Counted from the first letter of the stretch, positions 36,696 to 50,745 are shown. The stretch is DNA of 64,000 bases from Nissolia schottii (GCA_003254905.1 QANU01011901.1:1313176-1377175); one strand, 5' to 3'. Numbers and translations: made by a program. Notes: generated from the letters alone by a model not told the origin.

Positions 36696-37214
36696 TTTTT
36701 CACACCTTCTGTGTGTTTATTTATCTCATTCTTTTTGAAAATATATAATTGGTTCCCTCGTAGGATAGGAAGAAAGCACGAGGGGTATGCTAATTTTTGT
36801 TTTGATTATAGCGGTTGATAAGATAAGAACTAGCATTCATCAAACACGTTTTACGTTTTTCCTTTTCAGAAACTGAATGATGTAGCTTTGACCCGGTCAG
36901 GTGGTAGTTCTTGATGCTAACGTTATCTTGAGTTGCAAATGTAAATTTCCGAAATGGTGCAAAAGCCCAATTTCTGTTTACCATGCAGATCATTTGGCAT
37001 GCTTGTATTGCACAAAATAGCCTCTTTCAGATTGGTGGCTTTTATTTTTCTGTAGCTGTTGCAAGAATGGGAGAAATATAGGAACAGCCACACCCAACAG
37101 ATTGAGTTCATTTCGAAAGCTTTAAGATTTGAAATTTTTAACTTGAATGTGAAAGTAGTTTCTCCCTTTTTGTTTGAAACAGAATTGACTCCTAATGAGA
37201 TATGGTCCTCAGAG

Positions 37215-37357
37215 ACTTGAACTCTGGAATCTATCTTTGCTTTTACAAACAACAAAGATGCATTCTCCCAAGGGTTAAAAAAATAACTTGAACTCTGGAA
37301 TCTATCTTTTGCTTTTACAAACAACAAAGATGCATTCTCCCAAGGTTTAAAAAAATA
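37215..37357. repeat. Tandem duplication, two units of about 71 bp
   Basis: The unit ACTTGAACTCTGGAATCTA through CTCCCAAGG-TTAAAAAAATA occurs twice with only two or three differences. It is a recent local duplication in the 3' region between the carrier gene and its convergent neighbour. Confidence 0.88.
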
Positions 37358-37743
37358 GTAGATATATAATAAATAAGCTGATGCTAAGCAATGCTAATTA
37401 TCCTTACCGTTGGAGCCAAACTAAATATTTCACCACATTCTTTAGGTACGTAATTCTCCTATAAGAAATTACAATACAAATACAGTAGCTTACAAAGTAA
37501 AATAGCTCATGGTACTCCTGTGTAGAACCTTGAATGAAAAAATGCTGCCATTATAACTTAGAAGCATCAAGCATTGAAGAAAGGAAAAAGATCCTCATTG
37601 TTGGTTACAGACAACCAAACTCTTATTGGAACTCCAACTTCCTCTCTCCAGTGGAGGCAGAACTTTGTATACTCTTCAAATCTATTTAAAACACTCTTTC
37701 GTGAGACAGAAAACTGTTAGCAATGCTCATAAAGCAAACTAAA

Positions 37744-38840
37744 TTATCTCGATGACCTGTTGTTCTTATCTTGGTTGCTACCTTCTGGAGGCAGTGACAA
37801 GAACTGCACAATCCTCTGAATCTGGACAGCATCAAGCCGGAAATTTTCAGCAATCTTATGGACATCCATTGGCCCTTTGTGATCTTCAGCCTTGCCTTCA
37901 TGCAAGAGGAAGACATGGCGCAACTGTGCCACGTTCAAAGTGCCACTCTGAACAGGCCTTTCCTCGTACCTGCCAGAATCCGGTTTTGTATTTCGCAACT
38001 TCGGCATTGGCCTATTATATTTTTCTACCACAGATGCCTGTAACAACATTATTAAACTGAAGGGTAAGATGATATATTTGTCTCAGTAAAATGATCATGA
38101 GCATGAACAAGCAGTGCTTATTGCTTAGACCATTCAAGCTGTGTCAAATTGTCAATCATTATCAAAGTACATCATTCTGCATACTTTGTTAAAGTGCCTA
38201 CCTAGCAAACATCTCTCAAACTTGTTAGGGTTCCAATTACACCATGTTAATCCCATGACTAAATAAATAAGGAACCACATTATTGATGATGAAACAGTGC
38301 AACATAAGAAATTGAGTTTGAGCAGAAACTGACCTCACCCATCTCAGATTTTCCCCCAGGCTTTGAAGTAATTCTACCAATCATTTGACCAAGCATGGCA
38401 TCATATTCTGGATCTCTTTCTTCCAGGACGTTGTCAAAGTTAACTCTAGTGTCATCATCTTAAGCCAACAAAAAAAGAAAAAAGAAAAAAGAAAAAAAGG
38501 CATCAATGCCATCAAACCGCAGCAACACCATGAATGAATCACAAATTCAGAGTCCAAAAATCCCAAACATAAAATAAAACAGATTCTGTTGGGTACCCAG
38601 TAACTTATTTGGTTTTCTTAGTAAGAAACGAAGCGAAAGGAGCTAAATTTTTCGGAACCAAAAGCCTTGGATTAACTTACTGGCGTTTAGTGTGCCCTGT
38701 TCTTTTGCGGCTGTCTTCGAGATATCTACCTTGGGCGGCGGCGATCGATCTACGGCCCTATTCGGTTTGGAGAACGGTGTCGCATCGACCTCGGAGGAAG
38801 CTCGGATTCTTCCAGATGCTCGACGAAATGCCTGACCCAT
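37744..38840 (-). CDS. Conserved small protein, possibly NDUFAF4-like complex I assembly factor, three exons
   Basis: Minus-strand exons are 38840-38681, 38458-38334 and 38037-37744 (160, 125 and 294 nt). They are joined at GT..AG sites and give 192 residues. The N-terminus is MGQAFRRASGRIRASSEVDA, basic and Ser-rich. The middle has NFDNVLEERDPEYDAMLGQM. The C-terminus has LRHVFLLHEG, a VHKIAENFRLDAVQIQRIVQ helix pair and FLSLPPE before a hydrophilic tail. What is seen is a soluble protein with a basic start and no membrane segment. The C-terminal 'KIAENFRLDAVQIQRIV.F' pattern resembles the end of NDUFAF4, a mitochondrial complex I assembly factor, but overall similarity is low. The role is a hypothesis. 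Exon structure is well supported because frames and splice sites agree. The gene is convergent with the thiamine diphosphate carrier. Confidence 0.75.
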
Positions 38841-39759
38841 CTCGCTCTCTCACCGTCACGTTCCCAAGGATTCACTCATTTGACGAACGTCGTTTATGGT
38901 GAGAAATGAATATGTATAAACAATTCTTTGTGCTTTGCTCGTTCTCAAAATAAGCTTTTTATACTAGGTTTTAACTTTTTTTTATATGTTGTAAGATGAG
39001 AATGTAACTCATTTAATTTATCTTTTTAACATAAAATTAAGAGAAATGTCACTTAAATTATTAGTTTTTGACCAAGTATTATTTATATAGTTTAACAAAT
39101 AATAAATTATTATAAAACTTAGTTTTTTAGATATTTTATGAATTTAACTATTCATATTTTGTTTTAGTTTTGCCTTGTTAATTTTTATGTAACGTCAATT
39201 AATTTGGATAATTGAAATTATAAAAATATAGATTGTTTTATGCAAAATTTATATAGTAAGGAATTTTAAAGCGAAGTTATATGCCATGTGGCTAGTTCAA
39301 GTCTAAGTCACGTATGGCTCCATTGTAGAATGACCATAAAGGAAAGGAGATGTTATTTTCACATAACCTAACTAGCTCAAAATATTTGGTGGAATTCAAT
39401 TAATCCACAACTACATTTGGGTGCCACGTAATTTATTATGTTGTGACAGAAAGTTAGTTAGAAAATGGGAATGTTGAAGAAGTATAAATTCTAATGAGTT
39501 CCAAAATCACTAAGGATGTATAAGTAATTTTCTTTTAAAAAAATTCAATATAATTGAAAACTTAAAAATCTTAACTTTTTAATAAAAAAATTTTACTTAT
39601 ATTTTCTTAACTAGTGTCTTAAATATACTTTTTCTTAATAAAAAAATCAAAAATAAGAAAGTACTGTGTAAAAGTATTGAAGCTCGAAGAATTTATTATA
39701 ATAAAATTGAGCTTAAGACTTTATTTGTATTTCTTTATAATAGTTTAAGAATAATTAAA

Positions 39760-39850
39760 GTCAATAGGATTGGTCTAGTAGAGAAGGGTTTAAATAATAT
39801 ACATGACGTCCGAGGTTCAAATCTTATTGAAGGTAAATTTTGAAAAAAAG
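39760..39850 (+). repeat. tRNA-derived SINE-like fragment
   Basis: A-box-like TGGTCTAGTAGAGAAGG followed about 27 bases later by B-box-like GAGGTTCAAATC. A tRNA-like arrangement without the full cloverleaf, so it is a SINE head and not a tRNA gene. Confidence 0.55.
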
Positions 39851-39954
39851 AAAAAAGAGTAACTAAAAAAAGTGATTTTGGAGTATGTAATAAAAATCAA
39901 TTCAGTAACATATTTATTCGATTTATAATTGATAATAGTATAATGAGTTTCTTC

Positions 39955-40030
39955 ATTTCTTCGTAAGGTTTGAACTTAAGATTTTATTATTGTATTTTAT
40001 CTAACGAGTAGAACTATATTTTTTGAGACA
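39955..40030 (-). repeat. tRNA-derived SINE-like fragment, opposite orientation
   Basis: On the minus strand an A-box-like TAGTTCTACTCGTTAGA is followed by a B-box-like AAGTTCAAACC. It lies about 100 bp from the plus-strand SINE-like piece, giving an inverted pair. Confidence 0.5.
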
Positions 40031-41091
40031 AAAGTTTGAATGTTGCAAGGTGTAAAACAAGAAGGGCGTAAGGTGATGTTACACAGATACTCATACATTC
40101 ATACATTGAAATATACACTAACATTCCCTAAAGCTAATATTACCCTCAATATCCTTGTGCTTTGTGAAATGTGACACCAAATACTCCTTTAGACGTTACA
40201 AACTTACAAAGAGTATCGTTGCAGGGTGTTAATGTAAATACGATAAATTAAAAAGTATGCACCAGTGAAGCCCTTGTCAAACGCGGAGATGAAGGTTGAA
40301 ATTCCAAAGCAAAGGCTAACATCTAAATGGGTTGGATAAGAGAATCGCATAAGCAAAAGAAAACAATTTTGCACAAGAGCCGTTTTGTCAAATAAGACAG
40401 TAAACAAGTTCAAGTCCTTAAATGATTGGGAGCGGTACTTCCTTCCTCTTCATCAAACAAAAACCGATAAACGTTAGAAAAGATCAACAAACGAAGCTAG
40501 TTGAAATTGGAAGCAAAAAGGCCAAGGCAAGTTTACCAAAACAACCACCAACTAGTTGTGAATGAAAATCACTTGATATATGCATGTATAATGAATATTT
40601 TGAGTCATCATCTCAGGAGGACACACCCATACGGGAAAAGCCTAAGGTTACTCTTCTGTTTTCCATTTTACTCTGTCGTCGTTTGACTGAAATCGACCAA
40701 GTTAAGCACGTTATTGTGATGACAGAAAAAGAAAAGCAAACTAGAGTCATAATGTGCATTGAGTTGCTGTGTGTATTCTATTCATAACTGGGCAGAAGCA
40801 TCGACAAATCACTTGAAACTGGGAACAAAGTATAAAACCTCAACTACTTCAGAAGGCTTGAAAGCTTTCTCAGATACTGTTGAGTCTGAGAAGACCAGAG
40901 GGATTCTCTCTATCTCCAGATTTTCAAGTAACCGGTACACTCCCCATGGGAAGACATTACAGCTTTAGGCTATAAAGCATAACTTCGAAGTTTGTTTCCC
41001 ACGAAATCAGAAACAAGTAATCAAACATTCAGGGCATAGAAGTATCATCCCCATCCTGAGTCCAGAAAGGGACTTGAAAACTTGCTTCCTT

Positions 41092-44000
41092 TTATCCTTC
41101 ACTAGACCTGAATCCTGTACATAACACATTACTGTCACTGCTACCATTATCATTACCATTACCATCAGAGACAGCATTTGCTTTCTCGTCTTTTCCAAAA
41201 CCGGCAGCCCCGCCACTGCTAGACCCTGTCACTTTGCGACATGCACGCCGGGAAGGTCTTGATATTGAACTGTCTTGGTGATAATCCCGACTTCTTCGCT
41301 TCTCCTTTCTGTCTAGATATCCAAAGGCAAAAGCTTCCAGCACTCTTGTTGTTGGGGGCCTGTTTCTCATGCTCTGCCGCCTGGTGTGCATGTCAGGCTG
41401 ATGCTCAGACTGATCATCAGGTTTGAAGATCGTTCCTACGCTGAGCTCATCCGGTTCCTTGGTTGTCTTATTCTGCTGTATGTCAGTCACTTCATTCTCA
41501 AAAGGTTCATCACCTTCAACTTCAGGTTCAACAGGTAAGTTAAGGTCAATCAGAGCCCGCGGCTTGGGTTTCCCAGGTTGATCCCTTGTGCCTGAAGAGC
41601 TAGTTGCAGGAACAACTACTGTGCTGATGATTGAGCTGGAATTTGACATCGGACCTGCTAATGTCTCACTCTCCTGGGTTGGAAAACCTGATAACAAGTT
41701 ATTCTCCTGATGAGGAATTTTCAGTGAAGGAACATTCTCACAAAACCTTGACTCGTAAGCATGGTCACCGACATTCTCCTGTTTTACTGCAGGAGCCACG
41801 AAGAAGTTAACAGTTACATTCTCTCTTCTAGATATCGAACTATCAGGACAGAACCTGGCCTCTTGTTTTACTCTGGGAACCATAAACATGTTAGCACTGT
41901 CGATATTTTTCTTTGCACGACTACAGGCAGATAATCTCCTCCGTCTTTTTGTAACGGGGACTAAATCAATTTTGCTATCAGATACCAATCTCTGGAGTGA
42001 TTGGCTCTTCATACCATCTCTTCTCAGTGTGTTACTCAAGAAGTCTGTCTTCTGGTCCTTGGAGGAAGCAGATGGACCAGAAGAACCAATGCTGCTTATT
42101 GGAAGCTCCTCTTTTGAAGGATTGCTTTCTAAACCATTCAAGTCTGAAGAAACTCCCCTGCCAGCCTTCCTCCCATCAAAGCCCATGGTATTGACCGACT
42201 CGGATTCGTTTGTTTTCTCATCTGAAGTATCCGAATCATCCGAATCACTTTCAACAGTAGAAGTTCTTAAAAGTTCAAATGGCAAGCTTCTCAGTTCTCT
42301 AACCCTCTTCATCTTTTCACTAGCCAAACTTGTGTCCACAACAGTAAACTTCATTACATTTGTACTGCGATTTGGAGGTTTTACCTTGAGATAGCAATGG
42401 CGAGGCTGATGAGGAGAATTTTCCTGCTCCAATTTTGTCTGTTCATTCCACCCGTCTCCTTCCTTGCCAGTGCAACCATTATCTGCCACTGTCTCAAGCT
42501 CGATTAGCTCAGGATCAGAAGCAACTTTACCCAGGACATCGCTGACGGAATCAAAATAGTGGTTTCCCTTTACTAGTTTCCTCGAAAACTTTTTGACACC
42601 AGGGACAAGGAAGACGAGAGTATTCTTAGAAGAAACAGCGTAATTATAACTACCTGGCTGCTCGGAGTGCCATCCTCTAGCAAGTAAACGAGGCCAAACA
42701 GCTTCCCAAAAGAGATCACTTGTTCGAGCTTTACTTAACCTGAAATCACCTGTTAGAAAGCTTATTATTTCTGCAGATGTAAGCATTGAACATGCTTTGC
42801 CAACTGGTATTTCTGGGCGACCGGTAAGTGCCTGGGTGGACTTCATAGAATCTACAGCAAGACCTGTAAGATCATCTTTTCCCTTACCAACTCCTACTGC
42901 CTCAACAAGAGCTTTGAGCCCAACTAAGGTCTTCAAAGTTAAAACATAATCTTCTAGAAGTATTTTCCCCTCTACAAATGTCTTGGACACCTACCAAGTA
43001 AGTGAATTTAATATAAATAAAGCATTCCTAGTAAATAACAAGTATATTGAAAGATGAATCAATAGGCAGCAGACTAGCTAAGATGGTTTTGATCTGCATA
43101 AAGACTGAGTTCCATGATTGTTACACAAAAATTTTCAATTACCATGGAGAAACAAAACTCAAGTAGCTAAATTAACTTGAATACTCCTTAATTGATCGCA
43201 TTCTTTTGACAGAAATAATGGTTTTGAAACTCAGCTCCACCCTCAACCAAAAGTCATTTTTACTTTCAGAAGTAATGTTTATTCAAGAATCAACAGCGAA
43301 CACCCATTAAGTTTTAACATTTTAAAAAGTTTTGCCCAGTCAATTCTGGGGAATGAATGATTGACAGATCTCATACCTTACAGCGAAGCAATAATGAGAT
43401 TAAAAATGCATAAACTTTGAAAGAATTTACTCAGTACCTCGAGTAATTTTTTGTGGAATTCTTCTGAGACATTGGGTTGTAGACGAGACAAAAGCTCCTG
43501 TTGCCTTGGCCCTGTGAAGATTTTTTGCCCAAAAATGCATTTTCTGCTTCTCATTTTCCGACATCCAGACCATCTTCGATATCTGTCAGACTTGTAAAAT
43601 TTCCCATAATAGAATGACAGTATATCCCCCATGTTCTTGTTGCCAACAAATCTTTTCACTTGAACAAGGTTCTTCCCAAATATGTACAATCCAAGGATGA
43701 AACTGCCCTCTTCAGTTTCATTCCAGGCATCACTCGCAGATCCAGGAACGAGAAAATGATATTTGTCTCTGTGCTTCTCATGCATCCCAATCTGTGTCTC
43801 CTGCTTCACATTGGAATTCCCCAATCCTCCCAATCCCATTCTATTGACCAATGTGGTGCCAATAGGATTCTGCTTACCATAGTTCAGACCATTCAGGATC
43901 CCTTTGATGCATTCTACTTTTGAAGATTCAATTTTGTTGGCAAGTCCAGTTGACTTGCATGCATTTCTCAGCTGATCAAGATTATTGTTCTCTGCCTCAT

Positions 44001-45042
44001 CCTTAAGCCAAATTAATGGGATGGGTAATCCTACTCGAAACAAATGGAGAGCACTCGTTGTGGTCTCTGCCTCATTCGAGTTCTTTTGCAACCAGGAACT
44101 GTAGTCAGATTCTGAGATCAAGGGTGGAATCTCAACCTGGAACTCCTCACCCACCCGAAGAAATGCCTCCGGTTCACCGAATACATCATAGCCATCAGAA
44201 AATTCAGAAGAAAGTGATTGTTCATCTATACAATTCACAAGTTTATCAACTCGTACTGTATCCACCTGCCACAAAATTTGAACACAAATCCTACAAAGAT
44301 ATGATCTTTATTTTTTTTAAAAATTAGCCAAAATAAAGCTTACTCGCAGAATTATATAATCCCAAATTAAACACCAGCATTTAGGAATAAAACTCCAACA
44401 AACTGAGCTCAAGCAGATTCTCCAAGTTCATACCAACCAAACCCACTCTACTCCCTCACAATAACAAACTTCATCATATTAAAAAAAATATATCATAATA
44501 ACGAACTGAGGTAATTTTGTTTATGCAACACAAAGGCGAGTGAAGCAGCAGCAGCTGGAAATTCAGAACAAAATCAACGAACCAGATCCATTTCATGAAC
44601 CAAGATACGAAAAACGTCGAAAGACGAAGACTTTACACAAATGCATGACAACCCATCAAGCACATTACTCGCTAACACCGAAAGCATCACAATCTCTACG
44701 AGACCAGCAACATCAAAGCTGAAACAGGGCTCGAACAACAGAACAAGAAGAAGAAGAACCAATAGAATAAAAAAAATGCACGACACAACGAATATATATA
44801 TTAGAAAAAAGAAAGAGAAAATACAAGGACCAAGAAAGAGACAAGCACAGCACCGGTTTCCCAGTAAGAAATCGAATATGATCCAAGAAAATTCCCAGTT
44901 ATTTTCTACGATAACACATCAGCAAGTACATTAAAAAAAAACCGTACAGCAAACAAAGCACAACATACAGAGAGAGGGATTAGTTACATACCTCCATGGA
45001 AGAAGAAGAAGGAGAAGAAGAAGAACCGGGTGAGACCCACAT
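41092..45042 (-). CDS. SANT-domain nuclear protein (plant 'arginine-glutamic acid dipeptide repeats'-like family), three coding exons
   Basis: Exons on the minus strand are 45042-44992, 44265-43438 and 42990-41092. All joins are phase 0 and GT..AG, giving 925 residues. The first exon encodes only MWVSPGSSSSPSSSSME. Exon 2 carries an ELM2-like segment (EIPPLISESDYSSWLQ) and a SANT/Myb-like domain around residues 200-255 (WNETEEGSFILGLYIFGKNL, KNMGDILSFYYGKFYKSDRY). Exon 3 starts with a conserved domain (LTSAEIISFLTGDFRLSKAR, LFWEAVWPRLLARGWHSEQP). It is then acidic and disordered, with a basic nuclear-localisation stretch (TKRRRRLSACSRAKK) and a DLNLP motif of the EAR repression type. Family knowledge: Arabidopsis At2g47820, At1g09040 and At1g55050 share this layout; the domains suggest a chromatin co-repressor role, not demonstrated here. 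An acceptor just before the ATG (about 45058) points to a 5' UTR intron. Confidence 0.9.
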
Positions 45043-45196
45043 GAAGAAGCGAAGCTGCAACAAAAATGGGTCGTGGTGGTTACACGCCGATTGGCAAGTA
45101 GCGGATTGGAAATAAAGAAAACGTGAAGAAAGCTTCGTTTTTTAGGAAGAAAAAAAATGAAAAACAAAAACAAAAAACCACACACACCAATCTATA

Positions 45197-45202
<6 letters not shown>

Positions 45203-45244
<42 letters not shown>

Positions 45245-45290
45245 CAAAGTTGTGCATACAAAAGTATATAGAGAGAGAGAGAGAGAGATA
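45203..45290. repeat. (TA)n and (GA)n microsatellites in the SANT gene leader/intron
   Basis: A (TA)n run at 45203-45239 is followed by a (GA)n run near 45270-45288. They lie upstream of the ATG, in what is probably the 5' UTR intron, so they should not affect the protein. Confidence 0.85.
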
Positions 45291-45499
45291 GTGGTGGTAC
45301 CTGCAGCCTTTAAGGAAGAAGAGGTTTCATGGCTACGATTACGAAAGGTTGAATTGGAGATGACTGTGTAAGCAAAAAATAAGAAGATGAAAAACAAAAA
45401 CAAAAAAACAAAAAAGACCAAACCAAACTCTTTCTCTTCTTCTTCTATCGCTGATTGATATGTAGACACAACACACTATACAAGAGAGAGGGATGTGGG

Positions 45500-48400
45500 A
45501 AAAAAAACTAAATATATATATTAAAAAAAATGAAAATTTGTACGAGTTTTTTAGAGAGAGAAAGAAAGGGTTCTCGCTCGTCCGTTAAGAGTCAGGGGGA
45601 GCATGTCCACGCGCGACTTTGGAGCGTGAGGAGTACGGTGACACGTGGCAATGGAGATTCCAATCATGCTACATAGCTAGTGAGAGGGAGGACGAGGAGA
45701 TCCTACTGCGTGAAAATTTGCCTTTTGTTTTTGTGAGACTTTCTTTCCTTCGGTGTGTGTATCTTTACATTCATGTGTAGCTTATTTACTACTACCCTTT
45801 GATCGGCGTTGCCATTTGTAGCACTCACACACACACACCCATCAAGTTTTTCTCTCAAGTCTTGTAGCGTCTATTTTCATGTCAATTCATTACACAAAAA
45901 TGTTATTTTCTAACACCATCCTGTTTGGTCTATCAGATACATCATGTTCAAATAACATGACCCTTGATTAAATGCGTATATATCATAAGAAAATGTTTAT
46001 ATATTTGTAACTTGATATGTATCTCCTCCCACAGTGAATTCACATATACCAGTGCACGGAGCAAAAAGAAAATTAATAGAAATTTTTTTATGTTAGTTTT
46101 GAATGTGACAATCTCATGTTATTTTAACATAATAGATGTGAACATTTTAGAGGAGCACTTGAATGTCAAACTTTTTAATCTCACTAGAGTGTCAAAATAT
46201 TTTCAATGTAATTCAAATATTCAAAATTCTCTAACTCATCTTATAAGTACACTTGTCAAAATTTAAAATTAAAATTAATGAAATGAATTAAAATTTTAAT
46301 AGGTATATACTCATAATATGAATGGAGGATAAATTAAGTTTAAAAAAAATAAACTTCTTTAAAATTTTATAACTTCTTTAAAATTTTATCATGTACATAT
46401 CTCCATTGATAATTAAATTTTCTTAAAAAAGATAAAAATTTGAAAAGATAAAGAAAAATATATTAATGATATAGATGTGTACATAATGTGACAAATGTCA
46501 TGTGTAACTTGTAGACCAAATGATTCACTTAGTGTTATAAGAGGGAAAGAAACATGCAGTTTAAATAAGTAAAAAATATATACATTAGGATTACTTAATC
46601 ACCGTAATACACATATTTTTAAAAATATGAAAACAAGAGTTATTTAATCAGATTTGTTTTTGTTTAAAGGAAATTAAATATTAGGAAATATAACTATTTT
46701 ATTTATATTTTTTAAAATATTATATATCAAAACAAATTAAACTAAAAAATATTAAATTGTTGTTATAATGTATAAAATTTTAGACACTTTAGTTACTTTA
46801 AGAGAATTCGATTAATAAAAATGCATGTTCATAAAAAACATAGTTAATATAATAAACATATTTCAATACTTACCCATAATAATAATAATAACATACTCAA
46901 ATACTATATGTCTATAAGTAATTCTCTGCCAAAAAAAAAATACTATGAGTAATTCAATCAACCAACTGGATCTTGCAATTTATCCTTTAATTATAAATTG
47001 TTTGATCTATCAATATGCCATTAAAATAATGAATATAGTTTTTTTTTAATGACCAACGGAAATATTTTAAATTCTTCAATTTTTTAAATATTATTCATCA
47101 TGATAACCTTAATAGAAGACACCCTTAAAAACCCACCCTCCATGAGTTAATAATATATTGTAAATTACATGTGTAGGCACCGTACCGTGAGGCCTCAGCG
47201 GGGGACCGCCTACACTGTCGCACCGCTTACATGTAGCGCGTTTACGTAGCCATCTCAATCCTCACTTCAATTCCCCAAATTACCCCCTCTCACCTATCTG
47301 GTATATCAAATATAACTCATAAACAAAAAGTAGCAGAAAATATATCTATGAATATTATAGTATACCATAGAGAAAATGTATTTAATAGTTTAAAGGCTTA
47401 TTATTATAAGGTTGTTCGAAGATGGCCCAAACCACAAATTCTCAACTCCACGTGAGGTTCATTTGGTGATTTATTTATTTATTTCTTCATGCCTTAAATG
47501 GAATGAAAAATTTATGTTCTCTCAAATAATTTGATTTCAAACTCTATGGTGAGACCGTTACCGCAAATGTCACGATGGTTGCACCGAGTCTTCCTTTAGC
47601 AAAATATGTACTTCTTTATTTTTTCTTTTTCTTTTTTTTTTCTCAACGAGTAAAACATACTCATTTCCTATAAAAGAAGTAAAGAACAAACATATCCTAA
47701 TCAAAAGAAGTTTGTTGAAAATGGCTAACTATCTCTGTTATTATTAATATTCATTAGTTCACCTAGCTTTTTCATTTTATAATTTTACTGCTTATACGTA
47801 GTCCGTTTATCATCTTATTCTTATGTCTTAATTTTATACGTCAAAAGGTGGAAAAAGGGAAGAGGTTAATTTCTATGCAATGTGTAAAATAGTTTTATTT
47901 TATTATTTAATAATTTATTTATATCTTAGCAAAAATACTTGTAGTCTTACTTCACCATCTCAAAAGTCTCTCGAAAAATTCAATATAATTAGATGATTGT
48001 ATAAAATTAATTTATATCACTGGTGTGCAGAAATTAAATTAAAAGAAAAATTAATTTTAATGCACTAATAATATAAATTTTTTTACACAATTATCTAATA
48101 AATTTTATTGATATAATAGTAAACTATATGTACTAATGTGTCGATGTAACATCGAATGAATGTTAGTGTACTCCAATTAAATTTTTTTAAAAAAATACAT
48201 TCAATATACGACGGACAGTTAATGTGGTGTATGAAGTTTTCGATTATAATTATTTATGACAAGGAATAACAGGTTTTAATCTGCAATCAAATATTTATTT
48301 TATGAGCTTCATCAATGGTTTAGTTATATTTATTTTATTCACATCAGTTTCATTTATATTTGTTTAATCATAATAATTTTAACTCGGATACCCAAACTTT

Positions 48401-50745
48401 TAAGTCAATTTTTTTTAACTCACTTGATTAATTTGGCGTTAGTATTTTTATCATAATTTATGTTTTTGGTACAATTAATTTATCGTAATATACCTATCGC
48501 CTTAATGAGCTTAACTCATTCAATATACTACTAGGGAAAAAAGAAAATTGGGGTATATTTATTTAACTCACTTGATTTTTCTCTAATGAATCATATTTGT
48601 ACGTACTTTTTTACTAATGCTTAATGAACTTAAAAGTTATGTGCTGATCTAAATATAGGACAAGTAATTTTCTTAACTTAATTTGTAATCCAAAATCACA
48701 ATAAATATTAAAAGAAATAATGTGAGGAATTAATCCGGAATAGTATGTTGTTGTCAGTGTGATCGTGCAAAACTAGGTTAGCTTTGCAGTGAGGTCAGGG
48801 ACAAGTCGTAGCCCATTTTCGTCCTAAAACGTAGACGCTGCTACGTACAAATCAACACTGCCCCCACCCCATTCATTCACAGCCGGCGATGCCTTCCAAG
48901 CGTTTATACCGAGGCCAATCCATTACTTCTTTATAAAAATGAGTTCTACTCGGTAAGACTTTTTTTTTAATTTTATATTTAATGAGAAGAGAAAATAAAA
49001 TAAGAAAAAAATATATATTATGAGATTATAATTATAATTTTATCATAAAATTTTACTTCTCTCTGTTTCTATTTTCATGCCATGAAAAAAAAAACTTTTA
49101 TATATGAGGCCTATAAGTTATTTTTTTTCTCTCCATTTCTCTTAATCCAAGTATATGGTAAAATACTTGGTGATATATGTGATCAAAGTGACATAAACTC
49201 TCTTTTATTAAGTGTGTATATGAACAATATGTTAAACGTGTTTTTAATCAAATTTTTGTTTCTTAATGTCACTACCACTAGAAGAATGCCTATTTTCTTA
49301 GTCAACATTTATAATGTTTACCTTTAAGAGTGATGTGTTTGTGATTATTGTGAATTAGGCTTAAGAAAAGAATAAAAGATTTTAAGAGTTTAATTATGAT
49401 TTTAAAAACAATGAATAAGTCTCCAATTTTATTTTTTTTTTCTGTTAAACTCAATTCATGAAATACCTTAAAACATATCATTGAAGGTAACTGACTATTT
49501 GATTAAGTCCAAAAACTAATAATTATTGCATGAAATTTAATTATAATATTCTATCATTTTTGGACTATTCATACTCTATTAATCCAAGCGGTTTTATTAT
49601 TTTATTTTTTAATTTATTAGTTTGAAAAAGGAAGGAAAAAAGTCTTTATCCTTTCATGATATTACCTCTATCTACCCTCCTCCCTTGATCTATCAAACCT
49701 AACAACCCACTCAACCCCGCCGCTCTCTACTACGTGAAACCACCAACCCCTTCCCGTCCAAACCGTCGAGGCCGCCGCCCAACTCCCCTTGGCAGCGATT
49801 GTCAATCCTGACGTGGTCGTATTCCTCAGTGTGACAAGGTCTCATTGAATGCGAAGCTTGACCATCTTATTTATAAAAAAAAATGTTTTGTATATAACTC
49901 AAAATTTATCATACATCTCACTCCACTTGATTTTTTTTTAAAACTTTTTTTTTTATTTTTTTTCTCTTCTTTTCTAATTTCCCATATTTATTTTCATTTC
50001 CATCTTATTTTTACAAATCCAAGAATTTTTTTATCATATTCGTTATTTTTAGTTTTTCGTGCGCATGCGTATAAGAAAGTTTATGCATATTTGTTCAAAA
50101 ATTTGTGCATGTGAACAAAAAAAATTTCTTCTGTGCACATCAGTTCAAAAGTTTGTGCATATGCTTTAAAATGTTTGTGCAGAATTAGCTTACGCACTTA
50201 GAGTGTGAGTGATGAGATGGAGAGAAAGTTAATACGCCACAAATACGATTTAATTTGGTTTCGTATTTTAAAAAAATTATGCATGTGTGTATAAAAAGTT
50301 TGTAAATGGACATGGTTGACAACATTTAAACTGTACACCAAACAGGCTAACATTACTCTATTTATAATGTGCTGTACACTCTCTAGTAAATTTATTTCCA
50401 TCATTTAAAGTGTCCATTCATCTAACGAAAAATCATCCAATACAACTATTTTAGAGATATTAATGTTGAAACGCAATACTATATAACACTTTCTTTTTTG
50501 ACACACATATAACAAATGTGAGTCTCACTTGGTAGAATCCAAAAATACTTGATGAGACATAATAAAAATGGTTGTCTTATACTCATTTAAAAAATAAAAA
50601 ATAAAAAGGTTTGCCTTGTGTCCATATAAAGAAATTGACTGATTTAAAAAAAGTGAGATTGAATTGATCAATATAAAAAATAACTGAGACGGGGTTTAGA
50701 CAAACCAAAACACAAGGAAGTTGATTTACTTCGATTCAACATGGC
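45500..50745. other. Long AT-rich intergenic region
   Basis: No coding region, RNA gene or bounded transposon is supported over about 5 kb. A GC-rich patch at 47176-47255 and another at 49730-49840 stand out. The second contains a TCCAAACC-TCGAGG phrase also seen at 14060-14075, but no reading frame with known similarity. TTTGTGCAT-type phrases repeat at 50085-50180. Confidence 0.45.

Larger units (their letters stand above)
38860..41080. other. Intergenic with SINE-like pieces
   Basis: No protein gene recognised. Two tRNA-derived SINE-like fragments are listed separately. The right end (about 40850-41090) is probably 3' UTR of the SANT-domain gene. Confidence 0.45.

Noticed and set aside
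39760-39850. Candidate tRNA gene
   Set aside because: A and B boxes are present, but acceptor and anticodon stems do not form a proper cloverleaf; better explained as a SINE head.
41888-42394. Plus-strand open frame within the SANT gene
   Set aside because: Antisense of exon 3; no independent similarity.
45080-45469. Hydrophobic minus-strand open frame with IY and SL runs
   Set aside because: Produced by the (TA)n and (GA)n microsatellites upstream of the SANT gene.
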